Positions 7,961-17,025 of a stretch of 64,000 nt of DNA are shown here, in pieces; the first letter of the stretch is position 1, and each line of letters begins with the position of its first letter. The position numbers and the translations under genes were made by a program. Source of the DNA: Pirellulaceae bacterium. Its GTDB lineage: Bacteria; Planctomycetota; Planctomycetia; Pirellulales; Pirellulaceae. The stretch spans positions 124,001 to 188,000 of the forward strand of contig JAHBXT010000006.1 in the NCBI GenBank assembly GCA_019636385.1. Direction: 5' to 3'. The notes under the pieces were generated by a model. That model was not told the origin of the DNA, ran no database searches, and saw only the letters and a list, made by a program, of their open reading frames with translations.

Positions 7961-10708
7961 ATGAGCGTTCTCAATCTTGAACACCTGCTGGCACCGAACT
8001 CTGTGGCTTTGATCGGAGCCTCCAATAGGGAGGGTAAACTTGGCTTTGTCGTGCTGCAAAATTTATTGCAAGCAGGTTTTCGCGGACCGATCTGGCCGGT
8101 CAACCCAAAATACCCTTCAATTGGCTCACAACAATGCTGGCCAAGCATAGCCGCGATGCCAGCGGCACCGGAGCTGGCGATAATTGCTACGCCAGCTCCC
8201 ACGATTCCGACCTTGATTCGCGAGTTGGGTGAGATAGGAACACGTGCGGCGGTCGTCCTCAGCGCAGGTACCCAACAACCGTTCACGGCGGTCGGTACCA
8301 TTTCTCAAGGGTGCTCTGGACAGGTGGATGCTGAATTCTCGGAAAACTTGAACCAGACGGAGCAAACGACAACGATCGACCAGATGATACTGAGAGCCGC
8401 CCGACCTTTCGGACTGCGAATCCTTGGGCCCAACTGTGTCGGTTTGATCGTTCCCCATCTTGGACTCAATGCCAGTTTCGCCCACACCGATTCCTTGCTA
8501 GGTCGATTGGCACTGATTTCACAGTCGGGGGCCTTATGCACGACACTGCTCGATTGGGCTAGGTCGCGAGGAATCGGATTCTCACATTTCGTTTCCTTGG
8601 GCAACGCGCTGGACGTGGATTTTGGTGACCTCTTGAATTACTTGAGCAATGATCAAAAAACCAATGGAATTTTGCTGTACATTGAGTCGATTGACGAAGC
8701 CAGAAAGTTTATGTCCGCAGCGCGGGCAGCCTCGCGCAACAAACCGGTGGTGGTACTCAAGGCCGGACGATTCACAGAGGGCGCCCGGGCAGCGTTCTCG
8801 CATACCGGCGCATTAATTGGCAATGATGACGTGTTTGACAGCGCCATTCGGCGAGCGGGAATGGTGCGTGTGAACTCGATCGAAGCTTTACTGGCCGCGA
8901 CCGAAACACTGGCACGGGCGCGGCCAATTGCCGGTAACCGATTTGCCATTCTGACCAATGGTGGCGGGCCGGGAGTGCTGGCAACCGATGCACTCATTTC
9001 GCGCGGTGGCAAGCTGGCTGAGTTGGAAGCTTCCACGATTGAAGCTCTGGACCGCATCCTGCCGGCCAATTGGTCGAAAACGAATCCGGTAGACATCATT
9101 GGCGATGCCGATTCCGAGCGTTACGTAGCAGCGCTGCGAATTCTACTCAATGATTCCAATTGCGACGCGATTATGGTCATGCTGGTTCCGGTTGCGGTTA
9201 TCGATAATCAGTCGGTGGCTCGCAGTGTCGTGACAGAAATCAAACACACGCATACGCCAATCCTGACCTGCTGGCTTGGTGCAGATTCCGTGAATGGGGC
9301 GCGGCGACATTTTGAACAACAGGAAGTTCCCACCTATGAGACTCCCGAGGCGGCAATCGAAGCCTTCATGTTAATGGTCGACTACCAAGCCAACCAACAA
9401 GCATTGATGCAAACTCCCCCATCAGTGCCCGCAGAGTTTAGTTGTGATCAGGGACGAGTTCGCCAGATACTCTCGGGAGTTTTGGGAGAATGCCGACAAG
9501 CCTTAACGGAAGCCGAAGTCAACGAAGTCTTGAAAGCCTATCACGTTCCTGTGGTCGAAACGAAAGTCGCCGCCACGGTGGAAGAAGCAGTCGAGCTTGC
9601 GGACCAGACCGGATTTCCGGTAGCGTTAAAAATCTTGTCACCCGATATCACGCACAAGAGTGATGTAGGAGGCGTGCAGTTAAACATTGGGTCGAGAAGT
9701 CAACTCATGGAGACTGCCCAGGCCATGCGGAATCGCATTCAGCGACTACATCCTACCGCGCATTTGGCTGGTTTTACGGTACAGCCGATGGTGCATCGTC
9801 CGCAAGCACAGGAGTTGATCGTCGGTTCCATGACCGACCGAGTTTTTGGGCCTACCTTATTATTTGGACAGGGAGGAAAGGCTGTCGAGGTTGTCAACGA
9901 TAAATCGGTCGCATTGCCACCGCTTAATTTGGTTCTGGCCGCTGACTTGATTCGTCGAACTCGAGTCTACCGATCGCTCCAGGGCTATCGAGATGTCCCC
10001 GCAGCCAATCTGGAAGCTATCCAACTGGTTGTGCTCAAAATATCGCAGTTGATTTGTGATTTTCCAGAAATCGAGGAATTGGATATCAATCCGCTGTTAG
10101 CCGATTCCTCAGGAGTAGTTGCCCTCGATGCCCGAATTCGCGTAGGTCCCGCTGATAAGGCAGAGGATAGGCTGGCGATTCGCCCTTATCCAAGTCAGGA
10201 AGAGCAATGGATCACGTTGAGCGAAGGAAAGCAGGCGCTGCTCCGACCGATCAGGCCGGAAGACGAAGCGGCGCATCACGATTTTCTCGATCGGCTTACG
10301 GCTGAAGATCGCTACTTCCGCTTTTTTCGGGCCGTGGCCGACTTGGACCATTCAACATTGGCCCGATTCACCCAGATCGATTACGACCGCGAGATGGCCT
10401 TTATCGCTGTTGGAACAAATGAACTTGGAAAGCCAGAGACCTGGGGAGTCGCCCGAGCTGTCTCCGATGCCGACCACCGCGAGGCTGAATTCGCGATTGT
10501 GGTTCGTTCGGACTTGCACAGTCACGGTATCGGCCATCAACTGCTGAACAAGCTACTAGGGCATTGCAAACAGCGCGGCATTCAACGTATCGTTGGGCAA
10601 ACGATGTCCAACAATCATGCCATGCTGGAATTGGCACGCAGTTTTGGGTTCCAAATTCTCAGAACTGATGACAGAAAGATACTCAAGTTCCAATTGGACT
10701 TGGCTTAA
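7961..10708 (+). CDS. ADP-forming acyl-CoA synthetase fused to a GNAT acetyltransferase
   Basis: 915 residues. The N-terminal CoA-binding domain starts LLAPNSVALIGASNREGKLG. The ligase/CoA domains contain ILGPNCVGL and the conserved catalytic histidine H281 in FSHTGALIG. An ATP-grasp part (about 500-710) has GFPVALKILSPDITHKSDVGGV. The C-terminal 170 residues are a GNAT fold (ALLRPIRPEDE, FRFFRAVADL, SHGIGHQLLNKLL). Family members either make ATP from acyl-CoA under fermentative conditions or, like Pat/Pka, acetylate lysines of metabolic enzymes; sequence alone does not decide. It lies 65 bases after the response regulator on the same strand and is probably in the same transcript. The encoded N-terminal segment near residues 110-135 looks longer than usual. 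Confidence 0.88.
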   Translation: MSVLNLEHLLAPNSVALIGASNREGKLGFVVLQNLLQAGFRGPIWPVNPKYPSIGSQQCWPSIAAMPAAPELAIIATPAPTIPTLIRELGEIGTRAAVVLSAGTQQPFTAVGTISQGCSGQVDAEFSENLNQTEQTTTIDQMILRAARPFGLRILGPNCVGLIVPHLGLNASFAHTDSLLGRLALISQSGALCTTLLDWARSRGIGFSHFVSLGNALDVDFGDLLNYLSNDQKTNGILLYIESIDEARKFMSAARAASRNKPVVVLKAGRFTEGARAAFSHTGALIGNDDVFDSAIRRAGMVRVNSIEALLAATETLARARPIAGNRFAILTNGGGPGVLATDALISRGGKLAELEASTIEALDRILPANWSKTNPVDIIGDADSERYVAALRILLNDSNCDAIMVMLVPVAVIDNQSVARSVVTEIKHTHTPILTCWLGADSVNGARRHFEQQEVPTYETPEAAIEAFMLMVDYQANQQALMQTPPSVPAEFSCDQGRVRQILSGVLGECRQALTEAEVNEVLKAYHVPVVETKVAATVEEAVELADQTGFPVALKILSPDITHKSDVGGVQLNIGSRSQLMETAQAMRNRIQRLHPTAHLAGFTVQPMVHRPQAQELIVGSMTDRVFGPTLLFGQGGKAVEVVNDKSVALPPLNLVLAADLIRRTRVYRSLQGYRDVPAANLEAIQLVVLKISQLICDFPEIEELDINPLLADSSGVVALDARIRVGPADKAEDRLAIRPYPSQEEQWITLSEGKQALLRPIRPEDEAAHHDFLDRLTAEDRYFRFFRAVADLDHSTLARFTQIDYDREMAFIAVGTNELGKPETWGVARAVSDADHREAEFAIVVRSDLHSHGIGHQLLNKLLGHCKQRGIQRIVGQTMSNNHAMLELARSFGFQILRTDDRKILKFQLDLA

Positions 10709-10756
10709 AGTCTTTGGGCCACATTCGATTAACCAATGAAGCACTAAGCCAGTCCC

Positions 10757-11323
10757 TCAAAGAGCGCCAAACTCCACCCAGTTTGGGCGAAACAACATGA
10801 TCAGACCGAGCACCAGAATCACGACGCCATTGATTGGCTTTAGCCCGCTTCCCTCCTTTTACTGTAATTTACGGTGGGAGAACGTGGCTACAACCACAGT
10901 GAGCACTAGCGCGTCGTCGAGCATGTAGGCCGCGATATAGATCGCCAGCTAACGGTAATTTTGCCAGGCAGGCAGATCCTGAATCGTCAGGATTTGCGTG
11001 TACAAGGCAGGCAAACCAGCCGCACACAGCAGCTCGATCAAGTTAACAATGACGGCCAGCACAACGGTCCCACTTACGGCCACGGACAAATGTGTTGCGT
11101 TCACGATCTGTCGGACATGCCGATCGAGGCCGGTCTTTTTTCTTCTGAGATCGAAAGTGAGATGCCTTGCTTGAAGGCCAAATAATCTTTCACACGATCC
11201 CGATGAATAATGCCAATAAGCCGAGCGCCATTTGGACGGGGTCGAACAATATTCACCAGCAAAAACCAATTCAACCAAGATTCTGCACTCTGTAGCGAGC
11301 AGGCAGAACGTCCCGTTCTCCAA
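10757..11323 (-). pseudogene. decayed multi-helix membrane protein
   Basis: On the minus strand one frame runs LSVAVSGTVVLAVIVNLIELLCAAGLPALYTQIL, then through an in-frame TAG into LAIYIAAYMLDDALVLTVVVATFSHRKLQ, then through a TAA into GLKPINGVVILVLGLIMLFRP and the stop at 10757-10759. The pieces stay in one frame, so two nonsense mutations are the visible lesions. The start region around 11200-11420 is also broken up and cannot be placed. The hydrophobic pattern is an inner-membrane protein of three or more helices, possibly of the cytochrome-biogenesis/GAP-like class, but I am not sure of the family. Confidence 0.65.
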
Positions 11324-11383
11324 ACATCCCGTTTATACCGAAGAGATCTGGACAAAGCCACAAGAACAGTCCGGGGCATTGAG

Positions 11384-12361
11384 TCATGCTGAATTCTTGA
11401 ACAGATCGAGAAAGCGATCTTCATATTCCTGATACAGCCCCAATCGGTCGAGTTCGTGCTTTAGCTCGTAGGCTTTGGAACGGTCCTTTTGCGCATTCGA
11501 AAAGAGGCGCTCGACGAGCTTTCGGGCTTTCTCGTCGATGAGTCGATCCGAGTGTTCCAGTCCAAGCTCTTGCTGGGGCTCAAATTCGGAAGCTGCTTCT
11601 GAATCAGGCGGTTTTGGGGAGTGCATCATTCGCTCGACGTCCGCCAGGAGTTCACCCAATCTCCCGTCCATGGCGCACACCTGATCGGTCAATTCCGTGG
11701 TGTCGATGTCGATGTCGGCAATCATGGAGAAAACTTTTAATACCGCCAACGAAGCTTTGGGAAACGGAAGATGATTAAAAATATGCGGAATTTCGCCCAG
11801 CAAGCAAGTGCCTCGCAATTCTTGTTCAGCGGCTGCGGCAAGAAGGATTCCGTTGAGACCTCCAATCTGGCAATCGTCCAGGATTTTCACCTTCAATCGT
11901 TTCAACTCATCCAGGCTGGCTTCATCGACGGCCGCTCCGAAGACGCGGGAATTATGAGAGGGGTGCATTTGAGTTGCCATCGCAGCAAACGTGAACACGC
12001 GTTGAATTCCCATTTCACGCGCAACGTCTATCAATCGTTTGCAATACGCGTACCTGCCGTTAGGGGGTTGCGCTTCGCCAATGAACACAATGATCTCCAT
12101 TCGTTTGTCGGGGTGTTTGCTCGCGAACAAACGACTGCGAGGTAATCGTCCCGCCTTAATCAGTCCGCTTTTAACTTCCACATGTTCGACATCAAAAAAC
12201 TCATGTTGTGACAACTCAGCAAACAATTCCATCTGCAGTTTAGCCACCAAATAGTAACCCGCACTGACAGCCACTTGCCCCATGCCAGGCCATACCGCAA
12301 CCAGCCAAGGTTTGTTGAAGCTGTTTTCTTCGTGCGGAAGTTCTTGTGAATGCGTTTTCAT
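11384..12361 (-). CDS. PAC2 family protein
   Basis: 325 residues. The N-terminal two thirds match the PAC2 (proteasome assembly chaperone-like) fold: KPWLVAVWPGMGQVAVSAGYYLVAKL at the start, IVFIGEAQPP in the middle, and the glycine-rich DDCQIGGLNGILLAAA. The last 80 residues are charged and helical. Bacterial PAC2 proteins have no agreed function. The start at 12361 begins MKTHSQELPHEE shortly before the domain. It is transcribed towards the decayed membrane protein and away from hsp20. None of the 15-bp palindromes is found in its leader, unlike its neighbours. Confidence 0.75.
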   Translation of the reverse strand: MKTHSQELPHEENSFNKPWLVAVWPGMGQVAVSAGYYLVAKLQMELFAELSQHEFFDVEHVEVKSGLIKAGRLPRSRLFASKHPDKRMEIIVFIGEAQPPNGRYAYCKRLIDVAREMGIQRVFTFAAMATQMHPSHNSRVFGAAVDEASLDELKRLKVKILDDCQIGGLNGILLAAAAEQELRGTCLLGEIPHIFNHLPFPKASLAVLKVFSMIADIDIDTTELTDQVCAMDGRLGELLADVERMMHSPKPPDSEAASEFEPQQELGLEHSDRLIDEKARKLVERLFSNAQKDRSKAYELKHELDRLGLYQEYEDRFLDLFKNSA

Positions 12362-12711
12362 ACAGCTTTGGTCGGAACAAAGAAAAAGGTACAGTCCAGT
12401 TTCTCGGGGGAGCTCAAGGCTCCCTGCGAGTCATAGAGCATCAACAGGTAACTTGCTTCCCCGCTCCCTGTCTCCTTAGGAGCCCGCCTGAATCCGTAAG
12501 CTCCAATTGCTGCGGTTACTATTCACTCGATAGTTGGCTAATCGCCTCCTGTGAACCCGGCCTTTAAAATACTACCATTTTTCAAATGGTCAATCTGCAG
12601 CCCCAGGGGCCAAGTACCATGGCCGGCCAAGTGCTCTACTGCTATGTTGCGGCATCTTTATGGCCGGCCATGGACTGTGTTCGTTAGTCTTGGAATCGAC
12701 TCGAGTTCCGA
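12362..12711. other. intergenic region with three inverted repeats
   Basis: No gene seen. ACCATTT/AAATGGT (12574-12590) is a 7-bp inverted repeat with a 3-base spacer. The self-complementary decamer TGGCCGGCCA occurs twice, at 12620-12629 and 12661-12670. These lie 3' of hsp20 and 5' of the PAC2 gene and could be a terminator region or operators for a regulator other than the island palindrome. Confidence 0.45.
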
Positions 12712-13170
12712 TTAAGTTGTTACCGTAATATGCCTTGATTTCGACTCCGGTGATTTGGGTAACTTAATTCGCAATACGCCATCTCGATAATTGGCTTCAA
12801 CATTATTGTCCGATACCTCGCAGGGCAACACAACAGACCGCGAAAATCGACCCACACGTCGTTCAGCACGATGAAAGGTCTGGCCGGTTTCTTCTTCCTC
12901 GACTTTGCGCTCTCCGCTGATCGTCAATTGATTTCGGTTGACTTGGATATCAATTTCCTTTGCGTTGACGCCAGGCAAGTCCAGTCGCAAATTAATCGCA
13001 TCCGCTGTCTCACTCATATCGAGCGCAGGTGCGAGCATTTGTATGCCCCAACCGTCACCTTCATCATTCCAGAAGCGTTCAATGAAATTCTCCACCTCGC
13101 GAAAGGGTGAAATTGATCGCCGCTGAGGTGCAGTCAGGCCACTTTTGGTTCTACTCAATAGTCCAGACAT
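12712..13170 (-). CDS. Hsp20-family small heat-shock protein
   Basis: 152 residues, the normal size for a bacterial small heat-shock protein that holds unfolding clients in oligomers without ATP. The alpha-crystallin domain covers about 45-140 with LRLDLPGVNAKEIDIQV, LTISGERK and the hallmark DGVLRIKLPK near the end. The C-terminal HITVTT supplies an I-x-V anchor. It has an N-terminal arm of about 40 residues including FREVENFIERFW. The start is ATG 13170. A copy of the island palindrome lies 135 bases upstream, which suggests control by the oxygen-responsive regulator. Confidence 0.95.
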   Translation of the reverse strand: MSGLLSRTKSGLTAPQRRSISPFREVENFIERFWNDEGDGWGIQMLAPALDMSETADAINLRLDLPGVNAKEIDIQVNRNQLTISGERKVEEEETGQTFHRAERRVGRFSRSVVLPCEVSDNNVEANYRDGVLRIKLPKSPESKSRHITVTT

Positions 13171-13297
13171 GCTAGTCTCCTACTTTCTTTCAAAGGACTC
13201 GTGTTCATTTATGGCACCGACTATGGTTACCACTCTTTAGAAACGATTGTTGGGTATCGGCCTAAGTTGACGAATCGCGGAGGCCGTGAAATTCAGA

Positions 13298-13312
13298 TGG
13301 TGAAAACCACTA
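13298..13312. promoter_or_regulatory. palindromic operator-like site upstream of hsp20
   Basis: TGGTGAAAACCACTA, arms TGGTGAA and ACCACTA. It is a degenerate copy of the island motif, centred 135 bases before the Hsp20 start, comparable with the 150-158 base spacing at the next two minus-strand genes. Confidence 0.55.
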
Positions 13313-13680
13313 AGTTCGTTGGCGTTACCAATGGTCATTCATCCGGGGACCGAGGAATCAAGCATTATGAAGTGCCAACGCTTGCAGCAGATGGATAAAC
13401 GCGCACTCAATACTAAGGGCTGAGCTGATGGTTCGAGATAACCCACTGTGGAAGAGTTTACCATGCATCAATCAGGGAGCCGAGCGAGTCATCGAGTTTT
13501 GCGAATGTGTGAAAATAATCGCAGTGCGCCGCAGGATTTCAGGTGGTCGCTCATGATGCAAACTGCTCGCAGGGATTGAATCTGCGACCTGCGTGTACAA
13601 GACATGGCGAACATAGGAGAGACTAGTTGAAGTTTTCGAGTTTGGCCGTGAATTGTTGTGGGGAAGCGGGTCAGCATCGC

Positions 13681-13965
13681 CTATCGCGAATCTACTTCGA
13701 CTCGATTGTCAAGGACCAGTCCGTCCCGCAGCAAGTCACGAACGAGCGTTTGGGCGATTTGCTTCATGTAGAAGCTCGGAACTTGCCCCTTCAAAATCAA
13801 CACTTGCCCCTGCACCTCGCACGTTACCTGACGTACAAAATAGTAGCGGGAACCTTGTAACTTCAAGGCAGCGAGCCGTTGGACAGCTCGAAACCGCTGC
13901 CAGTCACGACTCAGTTCGGTTCTGTGTGATTGTTGGGCAATCCTTTCAAGCTCGATCGTTGGCAT
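13681..13965 (-). CDS. small BON-like domain protein
   Basis: 94 residues starting MPTIELERIA at ATG 13965. The second half, VTCEVQGQVLILKGQVPSFYMKQIAQTLV, has the beta-hairpin then helix pattern of a BON domain, a fold often found in osmotic and envelope stress proteins. The first half is a basic helix. No signal peptide is seen. An island palindrome lies 150 bases upstream. The protein is likely a stress-inducible accessory protein of unknown biochemical role. Confidence 0.7.
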   Translation of the reverse strand: MPTIELERIAQQSHRTELSRDWQRFRAVQRLAALKLQGSRYYFVRQVTCEVQGQVLILKGQVPSFYMKQIAQTLVRDLLRDGLVLDNRVEVDSR

Positions 13966-14107
13966 GGCTTCGCAACCCTAAAATTGAAGCTGTTATCGAT
14001 GCAATCGTACCCAAGAGCGTTTGGAGAATTCCATCCAAGTTCTTTAATTCGTAGTCATTATCTGGTTCGCAGCTGCGCGGCAAATCGGGTAGTAATTGAA
14101 TTCGCTA

Positions 14108-14122
14108 TGGTGGAATCCACTA
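14108..14122. promoter_or_regulatory. palindromic operator-like site upstream of the BON-like gene
   Basis: TGGTGGAATCCACTA, arms TGGTGGA and TCCACTA with one mismatch. The centre is 150 bases before the start of the minus-strand BON-like gene, between it and the 3' end of the next gene. Confidence 0.68.
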
Positions 14123-14146
14123 CGCCCAAGCAGCGTTTGCGCTATA

Positions 14147-15298
14147 TCAGTATCGCATCACGGCCGCTGCAGCGTGTTGCGTCGACGGCATTTCATTGCC
14201 TGCGACTGCATACACTTTGCCGCCGTGTAACAGAGTTTGAACGGCCACTATTTCCGTCAAGTCATCGTCACCGGGCTGCCTTGATCCATGAACCGCGACA
14301 ATGCGGCCGTGCATATCACAAGTCCCCCACTGATATTGCTTGGGCGCGATAAAAAGAGTCTCAATGCGGCCGTAGAAAGCGGCCAACAACAACTGCCCAA
14401 GCTCATCGGAGGCGAGTCCTGTGCCAGCCAGATTATTGAATTTCTCGACTGCCAGTTGCCGCTCTTGGATCAGAAGTGGTTTGACAAGTGGCCACACTTT
14501 CTGATGTATTTGTTCAGCACTTAACCGATCACAGTTGCCCCTCAGTTCCGGCACGGCGATGTGGGGGTACCGGCTTACTTGGCGAAATTGAGCCAGCAAG
14601 TAGTCGACGCCCGCCAGTACCAGCGGAGCGGATTCGTCACGTAAGATCGGTTGCAATGCATTGTCGATCATCCGAAAAAAGTGGATAAGCTCTTCTTTGT
14701 GAGTATCCTTCTTGCCGCCCTGCCCATGAAAGACAGAGGTCTCCTTTCCTTTTCCAGCTTTCATTGCGAAGTGGGATTGCGATCCACCATCCACGCTGAC
14801 CAAATTCAGCGACTCTTCCATTCGCTGGGGGAGATCCGCCACTACGATGTCTTTGATCTGATGCTCCCCAGCTTCGAAAAGTCGTACGCTGTGTTGACTG
14901 AGCACAAGAATTAAGTATCGGTTGCTTTCAATTAGCGGCAACAGCGACTTGACATGAAACACGGTGCCCACCACAACCAGTTCATCAAGCGAGATGGGCA
15001 CACGAAACCGCCGCAGTCCTGACTGGTCAAGAAACAAGGCCAAGCCGCAACTCCGCTTGGCCCAGAATTCGTGATCCTCGGGAATGTCCCGTAGAGGCGC
15101 TAACATTTTGTGGGCTTCACTCTTCGCCAGCCAGCCATCCGACAACTCATCTTCTGCTTGTTTAACGAGATTCTTAAGTCGCACGATATCCTGCTCGTCG
15201 TTGGGTCCACTCAGGTGCGTAGGTGTCAGGATGGTGACGCATGGTTTCTGTGAAGTGTCGATCAGTTGGCGAAGATCAGTCATGCCGAAAGTGTCCAT
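14147..15298 (-). CDS. BaeRF-type (bacterial eRF1-like) protein
   Basis: 383 residues beginning MDTFGMTDLRQLIDTSQKPCVTILTPTH. The layout resembles the bacterial archaeo-eukaryotic release-factor family: an N-terminal segment with CVTILTPTH, a middle domain with ESNRYLILVLSQHSVRLFEA, and a C-terminal domain with PLVLAGVDYLLAQFRQVSRYPHI. Such proteins are proposed to act on ribosomes in stress, but their role is not proven. The catalytic GGQ of true release factors is not obvious; the loop contains HGQGGKKD instead. It is divergent from the 107-residue gene at 15752, with two palindromes in the shared 450-base promoter region. Confidence 0.72.
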   Translation of the reverse strand: MDTFGMTDLRQLIDTSQKPCVTILTPTHLSGPNDEQDIVRLKNLVKQAEDELSDGWLAKSEAHKMLAPLRDIPEDHEFWAKRSCGLALFLDQSGLRRFRVPISLDELVVVGTVFHVKSLLPLIESNRYLILVLSQHSVRLFEAGEHQIKDIVVADLPQRMEESLNLVSVDGGSQSHFAMKAGKGKETSVFHGQGGKKDTHKEELIHFFRMIDNALQPILRDESAPLVLAGVDYLLAQFRQVSRYPHIAVPELRGNCDRLSAEQIHQKVWPLVKPLLIQERQLAVEKFNNLAGTGLASDELGQLLLAAFYGRIETLFIAPKQYQWGTCDMHGRIVAVHGSRQPGDDDLTEIVAVQTLLHGGKVYAVAGNEMPSTQHAAAAVMRY

Positions 15299-15448
15299 TC
15301 GATATTCCTTTCATATCATTTAGAGGTTCGAGGGTGGCACTCCGCAGCGACACAAGCCGTACCAAGCTTCGAATCGGGTAGCCCCCAAACATCCTTCATT
15401 TTAGAAAGTGAAAATGCAATGAATGTCGGTAGACTCTCCAATGGCCAG

Positions 15449-15463
15449 TGGCGGATTCCACCA
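15449..15463. promoter_or_regulatory. palindromic operator-like site upstream of the BaeRF gene
   Basis: TGGCGGATTCCACCA, arms TGGCGGA and TCCACCA with a single mismatch. Its centre is 158 bases before the BaeRF start. Confidence 0.7.
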
Positions 15464-15547
15464 TATTTGTGGTGTACCGCGGCGAGTAGTTCGCAGGGCG
15501 ACTAAAGGCACCAAGATCGGTTTCGGGTATCCATTGATACCATCGAC

Positions 15548-15562
15548 TGGTGATTTTCACCA
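15548..15562. promoter_or_regulatory. palindromic operator-like site upstream of the 107-residue gene
   Basis: TGGTGATTTTCACCA, arms TGGTGAT and TTCACCA. Its centre is 99 bases from the previous site and about 197 bases before the start of the plus-strand gene, so each of the two divergent genes appears to have its own site. Confidence 0.7.
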
Positions 15563-15751
15563 ATTTAGTTTGGTCTGAGCGGTGATGGCCTCAGGTGGCG
15601 GTGTTGCACACAATGATCCCGCAAATTCGCCTTACACGGCTAACCACCGTTGATGGCGACAGCCCTATCCAAAAATCAAATTAGCGTTTCCCGGTGCCTC
15701 GCGGAAAACTGCCATGGATATTTCGAGGATTTTAGTCAGGAGGGGTCACTC

Positions 15752-16075
15752 ATGACCGCGCATCGGAAGATCAACACACGGCAACTGAAATTGCTCTACC
15801 CCATCACGTTCATGGGAGGACCTTTTGACGGGCATATTCAGCAGTTCCGCGTCTCTCCACAATACTTACCGCAAGATCTGATGTGTCCGGTACGTCGCAG
15901 TGACAGTGGACTCCTAGCTGCGAAGGGCGAGAATCCACAATCTTTTATCTCAAGTATCGCACTCTATGAGCTATCCTTCCAAGGCGAACATTGGAATTAT
16001 CAGTTCGTTGGTCTCATGCCGCCCACAGTTTATAGTGGCCGATATACCACAGCGAATGGAGATTTTCATTCCTGA
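15752..16075 (+). CDS. hypothetical protein of the stress island
   Basis: 107 residues beginning MTAHRKINTRQL. ATG 15752 is chosen because AGGAGGGG at 15738-15745 is an excellent ribosome site; the open frame extends upstream to 15650 without one. No signal peptide, membrane helix or known motif is visible. The segment LYPITFMGGPFDGHIQQF near residues 15-35 and the C-terminal WNYQFVGLMPP suggest a small beta-rich domain. The gene lies between palindromic operators and next to BON and BaeRF genes, so it is probably induced with them. Function unknown. Confidence 0.65.
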   Translation: MTAHRKINTRQLKLLYPITFMGGPFDGHIQQFRVSPQYLPQDLMCPVRRSDSGLLAAKGENPQSFISSIALYELSFQGEHWNYQFVGLMPPTVYSGRYTTANGDFHS

Positions 16076-16118
16076 TCTTCAAATTGCATGTCAATGTCGG
16101 CCGCTGTTCGTGGTGCAC

Positions 16119-16133
16119 TGGTGATTTTCACCA
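16119..16133. promoter_or_regulatory. palindromic operator-like site upstream of the triple-BON gene
   Basis: TGGTGATTTTCACCA, identical in all 15 bases to the site at 15548-15562. It lies 246 bases before the downstream start and is followed at once by a long imperfect inverted repeat (16138-16172). Confidence 0.7.
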
Positions 16134-16137
16134 TCTA

Positions 16138-16172
16138 ACTATCGTTGAAAGAATGATTTCATCGACGATAGT
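16138..16172. repeat. 35-base imperfect inverted repeat
   Basis: The outer arms ACTATCGT and ACGATAGT are perfect, and pairing continues with mismatches towards the centre. It begins 4 bases after the operator-like site and lies 200 bases before the triple-BON gene. It could be a transcript-leader hairpin or a terminator for the 107-residue gene; there is no T-run. Confidence 0.45.
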
Positions 16173-16371
16173 CAGCTAGACAATTAACTAACGGAATTCA
16201 GGTTCTGTGGTTGGCTGCTGCATCAGTTAGCGGCTGGCTGTTCTGTTGAGCAGGCTTAGATATGCTTCGCGATTTCATGCTGACCGACTTGTAACAGTCC
16301 TGCAGGCAAGAGCAACGAGATTCCAACACGTGTACATCCTACCAAGCAAGGCCTTACAGAGGAGTCAAAGG

Positions 16372-17025
16372 ATGAAGAGTGATAGTGAATTGAAACGCGA
16401 CGTCGAGAGTGAACTGCAATGGGAGCCAAGTGTCGATGAGGCTCATATCGGAATAAGCGCTAAAGACGGTATTGTGACGTTGACTGGACATGTGCCTTCG
16501 TTCGGAGAAAAATTCGCAGCCGAAAGAGCTGCCAAGCGAGTGTTTGGCGTAAAGGCGGTTGCCGACGAACTGGACGTGCGGCTACCAGGCAGTGCTATGC
16601 GAACGGATGAAGACATTGCCCGAGCATGCGTTAGCGCTCTGAAGAACTCCTACTCTATTCCCGATGACCACATCAAGATCGTGGTGAACAACGGTCGGGT
16701 GACGCTTGATGGAGAAGTGGAATGGAAATATCAACGCGATGCAGCATACGATGCCGTACGCTACATTTCTGGCGTTATCGCCGTAATCAACAAGCTTACA
16801 ATCAAGGCCCACGCCTCTCCGAAAGATGTGAAGAACAAGATCGTGGCAGCCTTCCACCGCAGCGCTGACGTCGACGCTCGAAGGATCGATGTTGAAACGC
16901 ACGATGGCAAGGTCACTCTTCGTGGCGACGTGCGTTCATGGGCGGAATTTGAGGTGGCTCAACACGCGGCCTGGGCAGCTCCCGGGGTAACCGCAGTCGA
17001 CAATAAGATGAAAATCAATCCCTAG
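16372..17025 (+). CDS. triple BON-domain protein
   Basis: 217 residues containing three consecutive BON domains at about 5-70, 78-145 and 148-215. Each shows the pattern of a helix, then DG-x-VTL-x-G (DGIVTLTGHV, NGRVTLDGEV, DGKVTLRGDV), then a helix and a V-x-x-V-x(D/N)-x-(L/M) strand. ATG 16372 is supported by AGAGGAG at 16358-16364. No signal peptide is seen with this start, so it is probably cytoplasmic, unlike OsmY, which is periplasmic. BON domains are thought to bind lipids or polysaccharide, and triple-BON proteins are common in stress islands. A palindromic operator lies upstream. Confidence 0.9.
   Translation: MKSDSELKRDVESELQWEPSVDEAHIGISAKDGIVTLTGHVPSFGEKFAAERAAKRVFGVKAVADELDVRLPGSAMRTDEDIARACVSALKNSYSIPDDHIKIVVNNGRVTLDGEVEWKYQRDAAYDAVRYISGVIAVINKLTIKAHASPKDVKNKIVAAFHRSADVDARRIDVETHDGKVTLRGDVRSWAEFEVAQHAAWAAPGVTAVDNKMKINP

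Noticed and set aside
13201..13398. 65-codon open frame upstream of hsp20
   Set aside because: It spans the hsp20 promoter region and the operator-like site, has no ribosome site and no recognisable sequence.
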